Origin: Zooshikella harenae
GTDB taxonomy: Bacteria; Pseudomonadota; Gammaproteobacteria; Pseudomonadales; Zooshikellaceae
Reading direction: 5' to 3'
Assembly (NCBI RefSeq): GCF_018837975.1
Contig: NZ_JAGSOY010000017.1
Location: 1-64,000 of the forward strand
DNA length: 64,000 nucleotides
A program made the position numbers and the translations under genes. The notes under the pieces were generated by a model. The model did not search any database and was not told the DNA's origin. It saw nothing but the letters and a program-made list of their open reading frames with translations. Shown piece by piece: positions 25,819-34,334 of this stretch. The stretch's first letter is position 1, and the number at the start of each line of letters is the position of its first letter.

Positions 25819-27065
25819 AGAATATTCTTTTGCAACCAGGTAAGCAGTCTGTTGATGTAATAATTATTGGTGCTGGTCCTGCTGGCAGCGTTGCTGCAGC
25901 GTATTTATTAGAACAAGGGTTAAGGGTTAAAATATTCGAAAAAAGCCAATTCCCACGTTTTTCTATTGGTGAAAGTTTATTGCCACAAACGATGGAAATT
26001 TTGGAGCAGGTTAATTTATTACAACCTATTGTTGAAGCTGGGTTTCAACATAAAAATGGAGCAATATTTCGTTGGCAGGAAGAGCACGTTGAATTTGATT
26101 TTAGAAATAAATTTTCACCAGGATGGGGAGTAACATACCAAGTTCAACGTGATAAATTCGATTCAATACTAGCCAATCAAGTTGAAAAGAAAGGTGCAGA
26201 AGTTACTTATCAGGCGACTGTAAAATACGTTGAATATATTGATGATGGTATTCGTTTGGAATGGCATGATAATGATGGCAATGTTCACACTGAAACAGCT
26301 CAGTTTATTTTAGATGCAAGTGGATTCGGTCGCGTATTGCCCAAATTGTTAGATCTTGAAATACCCTCAAGCTTGCCATTTCGTCAGTCACTTTTTACCC
26401 ATGTTATTGATCAAATACCTTTAGCAACATTTGACCGAAATAAAATTATTATTACGGTTCATCCACATGATTGCCAAACGTGGATGTGGTTAATTCCATT
26501 TTCTGATGGCTCCCTATCATTAGGGGCTGTTGCTACACCAACATTTTACCAACAGTTTGACGGTTTAAGTTTAGATCAGACACTTGAGCGTATTTTCCAT
26601 GCTGATACACATTTAGCAAATTTATTAAAAGGGGCGCGTTACAAATATCCGGTAAAACAAATTGCTGGTTACTCTTCCAGCGTTAACTCTTATTATGGCG
26701 ATCGGTATGCATTGTTGGGCAATGCTGGTGAGTTTTTAGATCCTGTGTTTTCCTCTGGAGTCACTATTGCCTTTAAATCGGCACAACTTGCTTGTGATGT
26801 TTTAAAACGACAATTTGCCGGTGAGACTGTATGTTGGCAACAACAATTCGTAGAGCCTCTATTAGGGGGGATAAATACCTTTCGAGCATTCGTGGATGCT
26901 TGGTATGAAGGAACATTATTACCCATATTATGCTACCCCAATAAAGACCCTGAAGTAACAGCAATGATTTGTTCTGTTTTAGCGGGTTATGCTTGGGATA
27001 AGCGTAATCCTGTAGTACAGGATTCGCAAAAATTTATAAGACTGATATCAGAGTTGTGTCAGTGA
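25815..27065 (+). CDS. FAD-dependent oxidoreductase of the APE cluster with halogenase signatures
   Basis: This 416-aa flavoprotein has an N-terminal Rossmann motif GAGPAG (residues 19-24), then PRFSIGESLLP, as in the tryptophan-halogenase/geranylgeranyl reductase superfamily. Two features associated with flavin-dependent halogenases are present: Trp-x-Trp-x-Ile-Pro as WMWLIP (223-228), and a lysine (Lys80) in GFQHKNGA where the catalytic lysine is expected. The C-terminal half contains the FAD-contact segment LLGNAGEFLDPVFSSG. It may oxidise or halogenate the aryl head group; xanthomonadins show that brominated aryl polyenes exist. An oxidoreductase role without halogenation remains possible. 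It overlaps both neighbouring genes by a few bases. Confidence 0.85.
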   Translation: MKNILLQPGKQSVDVIIIGAGPAGSVAAAYLLEQGLRVKIFEKSQFPRFSIGESLLPQTMEILEQVNLLQPIVEAGFQHKNGAIFRWQEEHVEFDFRNKFSPGWGVTYQVQRDKFDSILANQVEKKGAEVTYQATVKYVEYIDDGIRLEWHDNDGNVHTETAQFILDASGFGRVLPKLLDLEIPSSLPFRQSLFTHVIDQIPLATFDRNKIIITVHPHDCQTWMWLIPFSDGSLSLGAVATPTFYQQFDGLSLDQTLERIFHADTHLANLLKGARYKYPVKQIAGYSSSVNSYYGDRYALLGNAGEFLDPVFSSGVTIAFKSAQLACDVLKRQFAGETVCWQQQFVEPLLGGINTFRAFVDAWYEGTLLPILCYPNKDPEVTAMICSVLAGYAWDKRNPVVQDSQKFIRLISELCQ

Positions 27066-27799
27066 TGTTGATATATAGATTGGATAAGTTAATGGCACAA
27101 CTAAAAACAAATTTTTCTATACTAAAAAATGCTTCAAAGAATAATCAGTTTAATTATAAGCTGCTAGCTGTAATCGTATGCTGTTATATATTAAGTGGTT
27201 GCAGTATGTGGTTTACAAAAAATCAGTCAAATACGTTGAGTAGTAACGGTGATGGTGCAGAGACATTTAGGCCAGCACTCTTACCCGAATTAAATTGGAT
27301 TAAAAAGCCTTTTGTGTTAACCCAAAATGTGTCAATTCATTTTAAAGATCAGTCACTTTCATTGTTAACACAAGCAGAATTAACTCCTCAGCGGATTACA
27401 CTTGTTGGTTTAAGTCATTTAGGCCAACGCTTGTTTACCATTTCTTATGATGGACACAACATTGAGCAAAAACATCATTTACCAGAAATACCTGTAGATT
27501 TAAATTATATTATGCGAGATTTTTTATGGGTATATACCCCTCTTGCAGTTTTACAGAAGAATGTAGAGGCAAAAGGTTTTGTCATTCGTGAAGAGCAAAC
27601 AGCACCTCAACAGGTTGATAAATCCAGTGAGCTGAGTAAGCAAGTTGTGTTAAGAAAACGTTTGATTGATTTTCAGCATCAGCAACAAATCGTTATCAGC
27701 TATCGGCAACGTCGGCCAAGTCAGTGGGATATTCAGTTAAACAACCCACTACGGCACTATAACATACAGATTACAACAGTGGAGCGACAACAACTATGA
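27065..27799 (+). CDS. APE cluster lipoprotein (DUF3261-like)
   Basis: This protein of about 244 residues has a delayed hydrophobic segment and lipobox YILSGC, so it is probably an outer-membrane lipoprotein. The position between the flavoprotein and the ketosynthase matches the DUF3261 lipoprotein of aryl polyene loci, proposed to receive the pigment from the LolA-like carrier, much as LolB does for lipoproteins. Possible starts are GTG 27056, ATG 27065 (overlapping the preceding stop as TGATG, preferred) and ATG 27092. The family call is based on context, size and lipobox. Confidence 0.8.
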   Translation: MLIYRLDKLMAQLKTNFSILKNASKNNQFNYKLLAVIVCCYILSGCSMWFTKNQSNTLSSNGDGAETFRPALLPELNWIKKPFVLTQNVSIHFKDQSLSLLTQAELTPQRITLVGLSHLGQRLFTISYDGHNIEQKHHLPEIPVDLNYIMRDFLWVYTPLAVLQKNVEAKGFVIREEQTAPQQVDKSSELSKQVVLRKRLIDFQHQQQIVISYRQRRPSQWDIQLNNPLRHYNIQITTVERQQL

Positions 27800-28986
27800 G
27801 TTCATCTCAGTTTGGGTTAACTGCTGTAGGTATGATTTGTAGCCTGGGTTCTGATTTAACACAAATTACTACCCGTTTGTTCAATGGCTGGCAACAGGGT
27901 ATTCAACTATCTCGTGAGTTTACGACAGATAAAGACGTTGCGTTGGCTGCCGTTCGTGAGTCATTACCGCCAATTAAGCTTACAGATAAAAGCTATCATT
28001 GTAGAAACAGTCAGCTTTTACAGGCGGCTATTTTACAGATAGCAGATCATGTGTCTGAACTGAGCCAGCGATATGGTGCTCATCGAATTGGTGTTATTAT
28101 TGGCTCAAGTACAGCAGGTGTTTGGGAAGTTGAAAAAGCTGTTGCTTGCTATCAACAGACGAATTCATTACCTGATGCTTTCCACTATACACAACAGGAG
28201 ATGGGAAGTGTTGCGGCATTTGTAGCACGAAGCTTATCATTATCAGGTATCGTTTATACGGTTTCCACAGCTTGTTCTTCCAGTGCAAATGTATTTGCCA
28301 GCGCTCAACAGCTTATTAAAAGTAACTTATGTGATGCTGTGATTGTTGGTGGAGCTGACAGTTTATGCCAGTTAACGGTTAATGGTTTTATGAGCTTGGA
28401 GTCTGTTGCTGAAGATGTTTGTAATCCATTCAGTCAGAATCGTTCTGGCATTACGCTTGGTGAAGGAGCTGCTTTGATGGTGATGGAGCGAGAGCCTGCT
28501 GAGATTAATTTTTTAGGTGCAGGAGCTGCATCTGATGCCCATCATATTTCTGCCCCTCATCCCGAAGGTGATGGCGCAAAACAGGCAATGAGACGAGCAT
28601 TGCAAAATGCAGAGATTGAGGCGGCGGATGTTGATTATGTTAACTTACATGGTACAGCTACCCAGCAAAATGATGCGATGGAAAGTTTAGCCATGCAGGC
28701 TATTTTTGCTCAGGGTGTAGCTGCAAGCTCAACAAAAGGAATGACAGGACATACTTTAGGAGCCGCTGGCGCGATTGAAGCTGCTATTTGTTGGTTGACG
28801 CTCTCAAAAACATACAACCCAGAACGTTTGCTGCCTCCTCACCTTTGGGATCACTGTCCTGATACGAAACTACCTTCATTAGCGTTGGTAAAAGCTAATA
28901 CTTCGCTTGATTCGTTAAACGTTGCCATGAGCAATTCGTTTGCCTTTGGTGGTAATAATGTCAGCCTGTTATTTGGAGTTAGCTAA
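27796..28986 (+). CDS. APE beta-ketoacyl-ACP synthase I
   Basis: This 396-aa condensing enzyme has a complete Cys-His-His triad: Cys160 in VSTACSSS, His285 in NLHGTATQ and His319 in GMTGHTLGAAG. It performs decarboxylative Claisen condensation of malonyl-ACP with the growing chain. Together with the chain-length-factor-like protein encoded at the other end of the operon it is the likely main elongation enzyme. It overlaps the lipoprotein gene by four bases and shares one base with the next gene, so it is tightly coupled. It is an FabF/FabB-like member specific to aryl polyene clusters. Confidence 0.93.
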   Translation: MSSSQFGLTAVGMICSLGSDLTQITTRLFNGWQQGIQLSREFTTDKDVALAAVRESLPPIKLTDKSYHCRNSQLLQAAILQIADHVSELSQRYGAHRIGVIIGSSTAGVWEVEKAVACYQQTNSLPDAFHYTQQEMGSVAAFVARSLSLSGIVYTVSTACSSSANVFASAQQLIKSNLCDAVIVGGADSLCQLTVNGFMSLESVAEDVCNPFSQNRSGITLGEGAALMVMEREPAEINFLGAGAASDAHHISAPHPEGDGAKQAMRRALQNAEIEAADVDYVNLHGTATQQNDAMESLAMQAIFAQGVAASSTKGMTGHTLGAAGAIEAAICWLTLSKTYNPERLLPPHLWDHCPDTKLPSLALVKANTSLDSLNVAMSNSFAFGGNNVSLLFGVS

Positions 28987-29483
28987 TGGATGTGTCAGCT
29001 ATTCCTATTACTCAACTTATTCCTCATCGTCAGTCAATGTGCTTAGTTGATAGAGTGCTTGCATTTGCTGATAAAACGATAGTGGCAGAATTTACTGTGG
29101 ATGCCAGTAATATCTTTGTAGTTGATGAAGGTTATGTGCCAGTATGGGTTGGATTGGAGTATATGGCACAAACCATAGCTGCTTACACAGGGCTAAATCA
29201 TTACCTCAATCATGAGCCAATTAAGCTTGGTTTTTTATTGGGCACTCGCCGTCTTGAAACGCAGGTAGAAGGTTTTTTTCCACAGAGCACTTACTGGGTT
29301 AGCGCGACAGAAATTTATGAAGACAATGGCTTAAGTGTTTTTGAGTCCATACTGTATCAAGCTCAAGATGGCGTTAATCCTTGTACAGAAAAATTGAAAG
29401 ATAATGAGTGGCTGGTTCGAGCCTCCGTTAATGCTTTTCAACCCGATGATCCCTCTCAGATGCTACAGCAGTCAGTGTTATGA
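28986..29483 (+). CDS. APE dehydratase 2 (hotdog, FabZ/ApeP-like)
   Basis: This 165-aa hotdog protein opens with ITQLIPHRQSMCLVDRV, typical of the second, atypical dehydratase of aryl polyene clusters. The central helix reads GYVPVWVGLEYMAQTIAAY. It is thought to form a heterodimer with the FabZ-like protein encoded at 18641 to introduce the conjugated double bonds. Its start codon begins on the last base of the ketosynthase stop (TAATG), and its end overlaps the reductase gene by four bases. Confidence 0.88.
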   Translation: MDVSAIPITQLIPHRQSMCLVDRVLAFADKTIVAEFTVDASNIFVVDEGYVPVWVGLEYMAQTIAAYTGLNHYLNHEPIKLGFLLGTRRLETQVEGFFPQSTYWVSATEIYEDNGLSVFESILYQAQDGVNPCTEKLKDNEWLVRASVNAFQPDDPSQMLQQSVL

Positions 29484-30205
29484 AAAAACGAGTTTTAATT
29501 ACTGGTGCCAGTCGAGGTATTGGTAAAGCAACAGCAATTATGCTTGCGCAGCAAGGGTATGACGTTGTTATAAATTATCGCAGTGGACAACAGGCAGCAG
29601 AAGAAGTATTAGCGGAAATTCTTGCTCAGGGTGGGAGTGGGCAACTGTTACCGTTTGATATTAGTGATCGAGCTCAAGTGCAACAAGCCATAGAGAGCGA
29701 TATGACTGAACATGGCGTTTATTATGCTGTTGTTTGTAATGCTGGGGTTCATAGTGATAATGCTTTTCCTGCGATGGAGCCTGAGCAGTGGGACAGTGTT
29801 TTAAGCACTAACCTTGATGGTTTTTATAATGTGTTACACCCAGTGGTCATGCCAATGGTTAGGCAACGCCAGCCTGGTCGAATAGTCACGTTATCTTCAG
29901 TTTCTGGAGTACGAGGCAATCGGGGGCAGGTGAATTATAGTGCAGCTAAAGCAGGCATTATTGGTGCTACAAAAGCACTTGCTTTAGAGCTTGCAAAGCG
30001 CAAAATCACGGTTAACTGTGTTGCGCCAGGTTTAATTGATACGGATATGACTGAGGCGGTGAGTGAACAACTGTTGACAGAAATACCTGCTAAACGAGCA
30101 GGTTTAGCTGATGAAGTCGCTGCAACAATTGCATTTTTACTGTCACCTTCAGCAGCTTATATAACCCGGCAAGTAATTTGTGTTGATGGAGGATTAAGCG
30201 GATGA
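29480..30205 (+). CDS. APE 3-ketoacyl-ACP reductase (FabG-like SDR)
   Basis: This 241-aa classical short-chain dehydrogenase has the NADP-binding GASRGIG (residues 9-15), CNAG (86-89) and the catalytic residues Asn111, Ser140, Tyr153 and Lys157 (NYSAAKAG). It reduces the beta-keto group after each condensation so that the dehydratases can act. Its position between the second dehydratase and the second ketosynthase, with four-base overlaps on both sides, ties it to the pathway rather than to housekeeping fatty-acid synthesis. Confidence 0.94.
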   Translation: MKKRVLITGASRGIGKATAIMLAQQGYDVVINYRSGQQAAEEVLAEILAQGGSGQLLPFDISDRAQVQQAIESDMTEHGVYYAVVCNAGVHSDNAFPAMEPEQWDSVLSTNLDGFYNVLHPVVMPMVRQRQPGRIVTLSSVSGVRGNRGQVNYSAAKAGIIGATKALALELAKRKITVNCVAPGLIDTDMTEAVSEQLLTEIPAKRAGLADEVAATIAFLLSPSAAYITRQVICVDGGLSG

Positions 30206-31434
30206 AACGAGTTGTCGTCACAGGTATGTCTGCCATAACCTCGCTGGGTGATAGCTGGGAAAGTGTGCTATCTGCTTTACAAGCTAAACGCACAGGTATT
30301 TGTCAAATGCCTGACTGGGAGAAGTATGAGGGGTTGTTGACTAATCTGGCTGCTCCTGTCGTAGATTTTACCTTGCCAAAACACTACACACGAAAAAAAA
30401 CACGTAGTATGGGGCGGGTCTCGCAAATGGCAACACTAACTGCTGAGCGAGCATTAATGGAAGCTGACTTGCTGGAGTCTGAGGAAATTAGTTCTGGGGC
30501 AATGGGTATTGCATATGGTTCGTCAGTAGGCAGTACGACACCCATGGTTGGTTTTGGTCGTATGCTGAGTGATCATACGACACAAGGGATTACAGGTACG
30601 AGCTATATACAGATGATGACGCATACAGCTGCGGTTAATATGGGGTTATTTTTTGGCATTAAAGGTCGATTAATTCCCACCAGCAGTGCCTGTACATCCG
30701 GTAGCCAGGGGTTAGGTTTTGCTTATGAAACCATTAAATATGGATTACAACCATTGATGCTTGCAGGTGGGGCAGAAGAGTTATGCCCAACAGAAGCTGC
30801 AATATTTGATACCTTGTATGCAACAAGTACACAGAATAGTACACCTCACTTATCGCCAAGGCCATTTGATAAAGATAGAGATGGCTTAGTGATTGGTGAA
30901 GGTGCCTGTACTTTTGTTTTGGAGGAGTTAGAGCATGCACAGCGTCGAGGAGCAAACATTATTGCTGAAGTAATTGGTTTTGCGACCAATACTGACGGAG
31001 CTCATGTAACCCAACCTCATGCAGCGCAAATGGCAGAAGCAATGCGTATTGCTCTTAAGGATGCAGGGCTAAATCCATCAGATATTGACTATCTCTGTGC
31101 TCATGGAACAGCAACAACACGAGGTGATATTGCAGAAAGCCAAGCAACGTATGATGTTTTTGGTGATGATATACCTATTAGCTCATTAAAAAGCTATTTT
31201 GGTCATACTTTGGGGGCATGTGGGGCAATAGAAGCATGGTTGTCCATTAACATGATGCAAGAGGCATGGTTTGCACCAACAGTAAATCTGGTTAATCCTG
31301 ACCCGGAATGTGCACCGCTAAACTACATTATGAATGACGGCATTGTACGACACTGTCAGTATGTAATGAGCAATAACTTTGCATTTGGTGGGATTAATAC
31401 ATCGTTGATTTTCAAGCGCTGGCTTGGTGAGTAG
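30202..31434 (+). CDS. APE beta-ketoacyl-ACP synthase II
   Basis: This 410-aa condensing enzyme has Cys164 (SSACTSGSQ), His301 (CAHGTATTRGD) and His335 (YFGHTLGACGA), so it is catalytically complete. It is the last gene of the operon. In studied aryl polyene systems the two ketosynthases have different roles, one of them possibly in priming or early steps; this cannot be assigned from sequence. It is followed after 45 bases by a 13-base-pair hairpin likely to end the transcript. Confidence 0.93.
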   Translation: MKRVVVTGMSAITSLGDSWESVLSALQAKRTGICQMPDWEKYEGLLTNLAAPVVDFTLPKHYTRKKTRSMGRVSQMATLTAERALMEADLLESEEISSGAMGIAYGSSVGSTTPMVGFGRMLSDHTTQGITGTSYIQMMTHTAAVNMGLFFGIKGRLIPTSSACTSGSQGLGFAYETIKYGLQPLMLAGGAEELCPTEAAIFDTLYATSTQNSTPHLSPRPFDKDRDGLVIGEGACTFVLEELEHAQRRGANIIAEVIGFATNTDGAHVTQPHAAQMAEAMRIALKDAGLNPSDIDYLCAHGTATTRGDIAESQATYDVFGDDIPISSLKSYFGHTLGACGAIEAWLSINMMQEAWFAPTVNLVNPDPECAPLNYIMNDGIVRHCQYVMSNNFAFGGINTSLIFKRWLGE

Positions 31435-31479
31435 TTAAAATATTACTTACATCCAGTTTTTCATTTTAGTTAAGAAGGA

Positions 31480-31510
31480 TTCTTCTCCATCAGGGGGTGA
31501 TGGAGAAGAA
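31480..31510. terminator. Bidirectional hairpin terminator between APE operon and HU gene
   Basis: A perfect 13-base-pair stem (TTCTTCTCCATCA at 31480-31492 with TGATGGAGAAGAA at 31498-31510) closes a GGGGG loop. It lies between convergent genes and can serve both. T-tracts are short, but stem strength supports a terminator. Confidence 0.7.
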
Positions 31511-31530
31511 AATAGTTAAAGGTCGAAGCA

Positions 31531-31866
31531 CTAAAGTGCGAAGTCTTTAAGCTTTTTCAGAGGCCTTACTTTGACTTGCATAGAAGCTGGTTTGGCCTTA
31601 AACATCATTTCTTCACCTGTGAATGGATTGACTCCCTTACGGGCTTTAACAGCTGGTTTTTTCTTCGTGGTGATTTTGAGAAGTCCTGGAAGGGTGAATT
31701 CACCACAACTACGTTTTTTGATATGACGTTCAATTACTTCAGTTAGCCCATCAAGTACATTTGAAACATCCTTTTTAGTAAGGCCTGTGTTTTCAGCAAT
31801 TTCGTTAAGAATTTGCGTTTTAGTGTAGCGTTCGGTGATAGCTGTTGCTTTCTTGGCTGCGGCCAT
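31531..31866 (-). CDS. HU-family DNA-binding protein, extended
   Basis: This small basic 111-aa protein belongs to the HU/IHF family. The helical half reads YTKTQILNEIAENTGLTKKDVSNVLDGLTEVI; a DNA-binding beta arm follows with RKGVNPFTGEEMMFKAKPA. It is about 20 residues longer than canonical HU, with an N-terminal Ala/Lys-rich extension and a longer C-terminal tail (RPLKKLKDF). Such variants bind and bend DNA non-specifically and may shape the nucleoid. GAAGGGGT seven bases upstream of the ATG is a strong ribosome binding site. It is monocistronic. Confidence 0.92.
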   Translation of the reverse strand: MAAAKKATAITERYTKTQILNEIAENTGLTKKDVSNVLDGLTEVIERHIKKRSCGEFTLPGLLKITTKKKPAVKARKGVNPFTGEEMMFKAKPASMQVKVRPLKKLKDFAL

Positions 31867-32757
31867 GACATTACCCCTTCATAAGAGTTACAAGGAAAAA
31901 ATAATACAACTATTGGATTATGACAATTAGAAAAACTATTCTTTGAGTTAAATTTTGTTTTCTTAGCTGTTTTGTGAAAGCCGTAATAGTATTAGCATAG
32001 CTCAGTAGGCGTATATCTTACTAGAAAAAGACATAACCTTTAGTCTTTTCGTCTAACTAAAATAGGGTTATCAAGGCTGTAGAGTATATACAGAAGGTGA
32101 CACTTAATGTACAGAGTGTTGAGTTTCAAGGTTAAAAGCACTAAGTTGGCCGCGGTATGAGTTCAATTTTTCCTTCTTCAAACATCATATATAGCTTTTT
32201 CCCTCGATAGACTAGCCTAGTGAGTTTTCCTGTGGATGGGAAAATGATCGAATCTTTCTACGTTAGCTGGCTCTATCTAGCTTGCAGAGAATGGGGGGTG
32301 AAATGCTAAAGAAGCTATGTGTAGTGATAGAACTGTATGTTTTCTACAGTATAGTGAGAAGTAACGTTGCTGTATCTAGTAGGAGATGAAGCTCTGCTTA
32401 AAGGGGATTTCTAGACTAGTTTGTATGCATTTGTCTTTGTCTTACTCCAAGAAAGGAAGCCTGAAGCTGATTAATAATCTTACAGAAGATGTGTCAGGCT
32501 AGTGAGGGTGTTGTAACTTAAGTTCATCACTTGCTTTAGAGGTGCCCTTTAATACCGAGTAGCTTTCAGTGATTTTATTGTTATACAGCTAGTAATTACC
32601 CGTATTGACCATTAAGTTTTGGGACGTTTAATCTACAGTCTTATTTGTCAGGGATCTGTCCACTTTATTAGTGTATAAGCTCACTGTATGAATCTTTAAA
32701 GCTACGATGTTAGTGCATCTCATTTGCTTGGCTCTGATAATATGGGTAGGGCTGAAT
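31867..32757. other. Intergenic, about 0.9 kb, no firm gene
   Basis: Contains the HU promoter side and otherwise AT-rich sequence with frequent stops. A 38-codon frame at 32386-32502 has AGGAG directly abutting its ATG, too close for normal initiation, and its product is not recognisable. Nothing else stands out. Confidence 0.45.
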
Positions 32758-33153
32758 ATGATTGATAAAAAAAATGGTTTGAAGTTTTTAGCGTGTCTTT
32801 TTTTTACTAGTTATGGAAATATAGTGCAGGCTTCCAGTTTACTGAACATTGATATTGGCGACATAATTCAGAGTGAAGATTTATCATCAGACGTGGAACA
32901 AAAATATTCGACTCAAATAGATGAAAAAGGCTGTGTTTTTTGCCAGGGGAGCACTATTAAAAACGGTTCTTTTCCTCATGATGAAAAACTTGGTTATCCT
33001 GTAATTCGTGAGCACGAGAGAGTATATCATCAACAGTCAATGGAGCTGATAAATGACTACTTTGGTCAAGATAGTGCTATATCTATAGAGGAACAGAAAA
33101 ACTATGAGTTAAAATATAAAAATAAATTGAAGGAACTAAAGAAAAAGCACTAA
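32758..33153 (+). CDS. Small secreted protein with CxxC, function unknown
   Basis: This protein of about 131 residues has a signal peptide (hydrophobic FLACLFFTSYGNIVQA, cleavage before SSLL). The mature part is acidic to mixed, with GCVFCQG (a Cys-x2-Cys that could bind metal or form a disulfide), and ends in a long lysine-rich helix. The frame is open from ATG 32707. ATG 32758 has TAGGG seven bases upstream and gives a normal signal peptide, so I prefer it. I recognise no family. It converges closely with the binding-protein gene that follows. Confidence 0.65.
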   Translation: MIDKKNGLKFLACLFFTSYGNIVQASSLLNIDIGDIIQSEDLSSDVEQKYSTQIDEKGCVFCQGSTIKNGSFPHDEKLGYPVIREHERVYHQQSMELINDYFGQDSAISIEEQKNYELKYKNKLKELKKKH

Positions 33154-33184
33154 CTCGAGTGTATCTTTTAAAGAGTAAAGGCGA

Positions 33185-34132
33185 TTACAGTAAACACTTT
33201 GCTGAAAGCCACTGATTTATATTATTTTTGTAAGTTTGTAACCATTTTTTTGCGGCATCCATATAAGAGTAACGATCGTATTCGTAAAGAGCAGATGCTT
33301 CAGAAACCATTTGGTTGTTAAAGTTAATTCTTTTTATAAATTGGAATGCACAAGGCCATTTTTTAGGAAAGTGTTTAGATGTTGCTTTTTTAAGCCAACC
33401 ATTTTTAGGGTTACCACAGTCCATTGTTTCATAGGGATTTGGTCCCCATTTAGGGGTCGAAATACATTCTGGCTCAAAGGGGGGGAACTCTACAAAGTTT
33501 CCTTCTACTCTACGCTCAACCCAATTTGGCGTCCAGTTCATAATAAGTAAAGGTGTTTGTTTTTTTATAGCGAGTAATATCGTTGGCCTGAAAGCTTCTC
33601 CGCCGATCTTTTTCAGTAGATAGTTTAGTTTAAGTGCACGAATGCGTTTGCCTTCTTGCTTATCCCAGGGACCTGTTATATATACACCTTTTAATCCTGA
33701 ATAGTCCATAGTGAATAAATTTGAGCACTGATTCAATACAGTCCAACTAGGTAACCCAGGACAAAGTTTTTCGACATAAGCTGGATACCACCACTCTTCA
33801 CGTGTTACAACATTGTGGGCTCCGGCATCAATGATAAGTTTTTGTTCAACCATTCTATTGAACTCTTTAGCCATTGTACCTTCCCAGACTTCAAGCTGTA
33901 AGTCAATTTCACCAAGCCGTAATGCACCCCATTGTTTATTGGTCGTTATTTCTCGGTAGAGAATTTTATAACCTTGTTTTTCCAATATATCTCCAATAGC
34001 GTAAGATATTACAATTTGACTTGCCCAGTCGTTTAACGCAATGGTGATTGGTGCTTTTTTCTGTTCTTGAGCTAATAATTTTGTAGGAACAGATAACAGA
34101 AAAAAGAGAGAGAGATAGGTTAGTTTTTTCAT
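33185..34132 (-). CDS. Glycine betaine/choline-type ABC substrate-binding protein (OpuAC-like)
   Basis: This 315-aa periplasmic protein has a signal peptide ending near LLAQEQ (residue 22) and the OpuAC/ProX-type fold. It shows ITIALNDWASQIVISYAIGDIL at the start, LQLEVWEGTM, and aromatic residues such as Trp-Trp-Tyr-Pro and NWTPNWV that could form a quaternary-amine cage. Such proteins deliver betaine, choline or related osmolytes to an ABC importer. No permease or ATPase gene is adjacent, so it is an orphan that must use a transporter encoded elsewhere. Six or more cysteines in the mature part suggest disulfides. Confidence 0.87.
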   Translation of the reverse strand: MKKLTYLSLFFLLSVPTKLLAQEQKKAPITIALNDWASQIVISYAIGDILEKQGYKILYREITTNKQWGALRLGEIDLQLEVWEGTMAKEFNRMVEQKLIIDAGAHNVVTREEWWYPAYVEKLCPGLPSWTVLNQCSNLFTMDYSGLKGVYITGPWDKQEGKRIRALKLNYLLKKIGGEAFRPTILLAIKKQTPLLIMNWTPNWVERRVEGNFVEFPPFEPECISTPKWGPNPYETMDCGNPKNGWLKKATSKHFPKKWPCAFQFIKRINFNNQMVSEASALYEYDRYSYMDAAKKWLQTYKNNINQWLSAKCLL

Positions 34133-34271
34133 TAAAATAAAAGTTAGATTATTTGTTTAGAGAATAGCAGTATTAAGGTATATAGCATACTTGCTTTTAA
34201 TGATTAATTTTGTTTTGAGTGAGTGATCGATTTAAAAAATAGTACTTTGTATTATTGTTTTTATTGACTAT

Positions 34272-34298
34272 AAAAAACGCCCATTGAAATGAGCGTTT
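34272..34298 (-). terminator. Rho-independent terminator of the zinc alcohol dehydrogenase gene
   Basis: On the minus strand AAACGCTCATT pairs with AATGGGCGTTT (one G-U pair) and runs directly into TTTTTT. It lies about 40 bases past the stop at 34335, a classic intrinsic terminator. Confidence 0.8.
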
Positions 34299-34334
34299 AG
34301 TGGCTGGTGGCTAATTTTATTTTTTAATGAATAT

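Noticed and set aside
32386-32502. 38-codon frame preceded by AGGAG
   Set aside because: AGGAG directly abuts the ATG with no spacer, and the product is not hydrophobic, charged or motif-bearing in any informative way.
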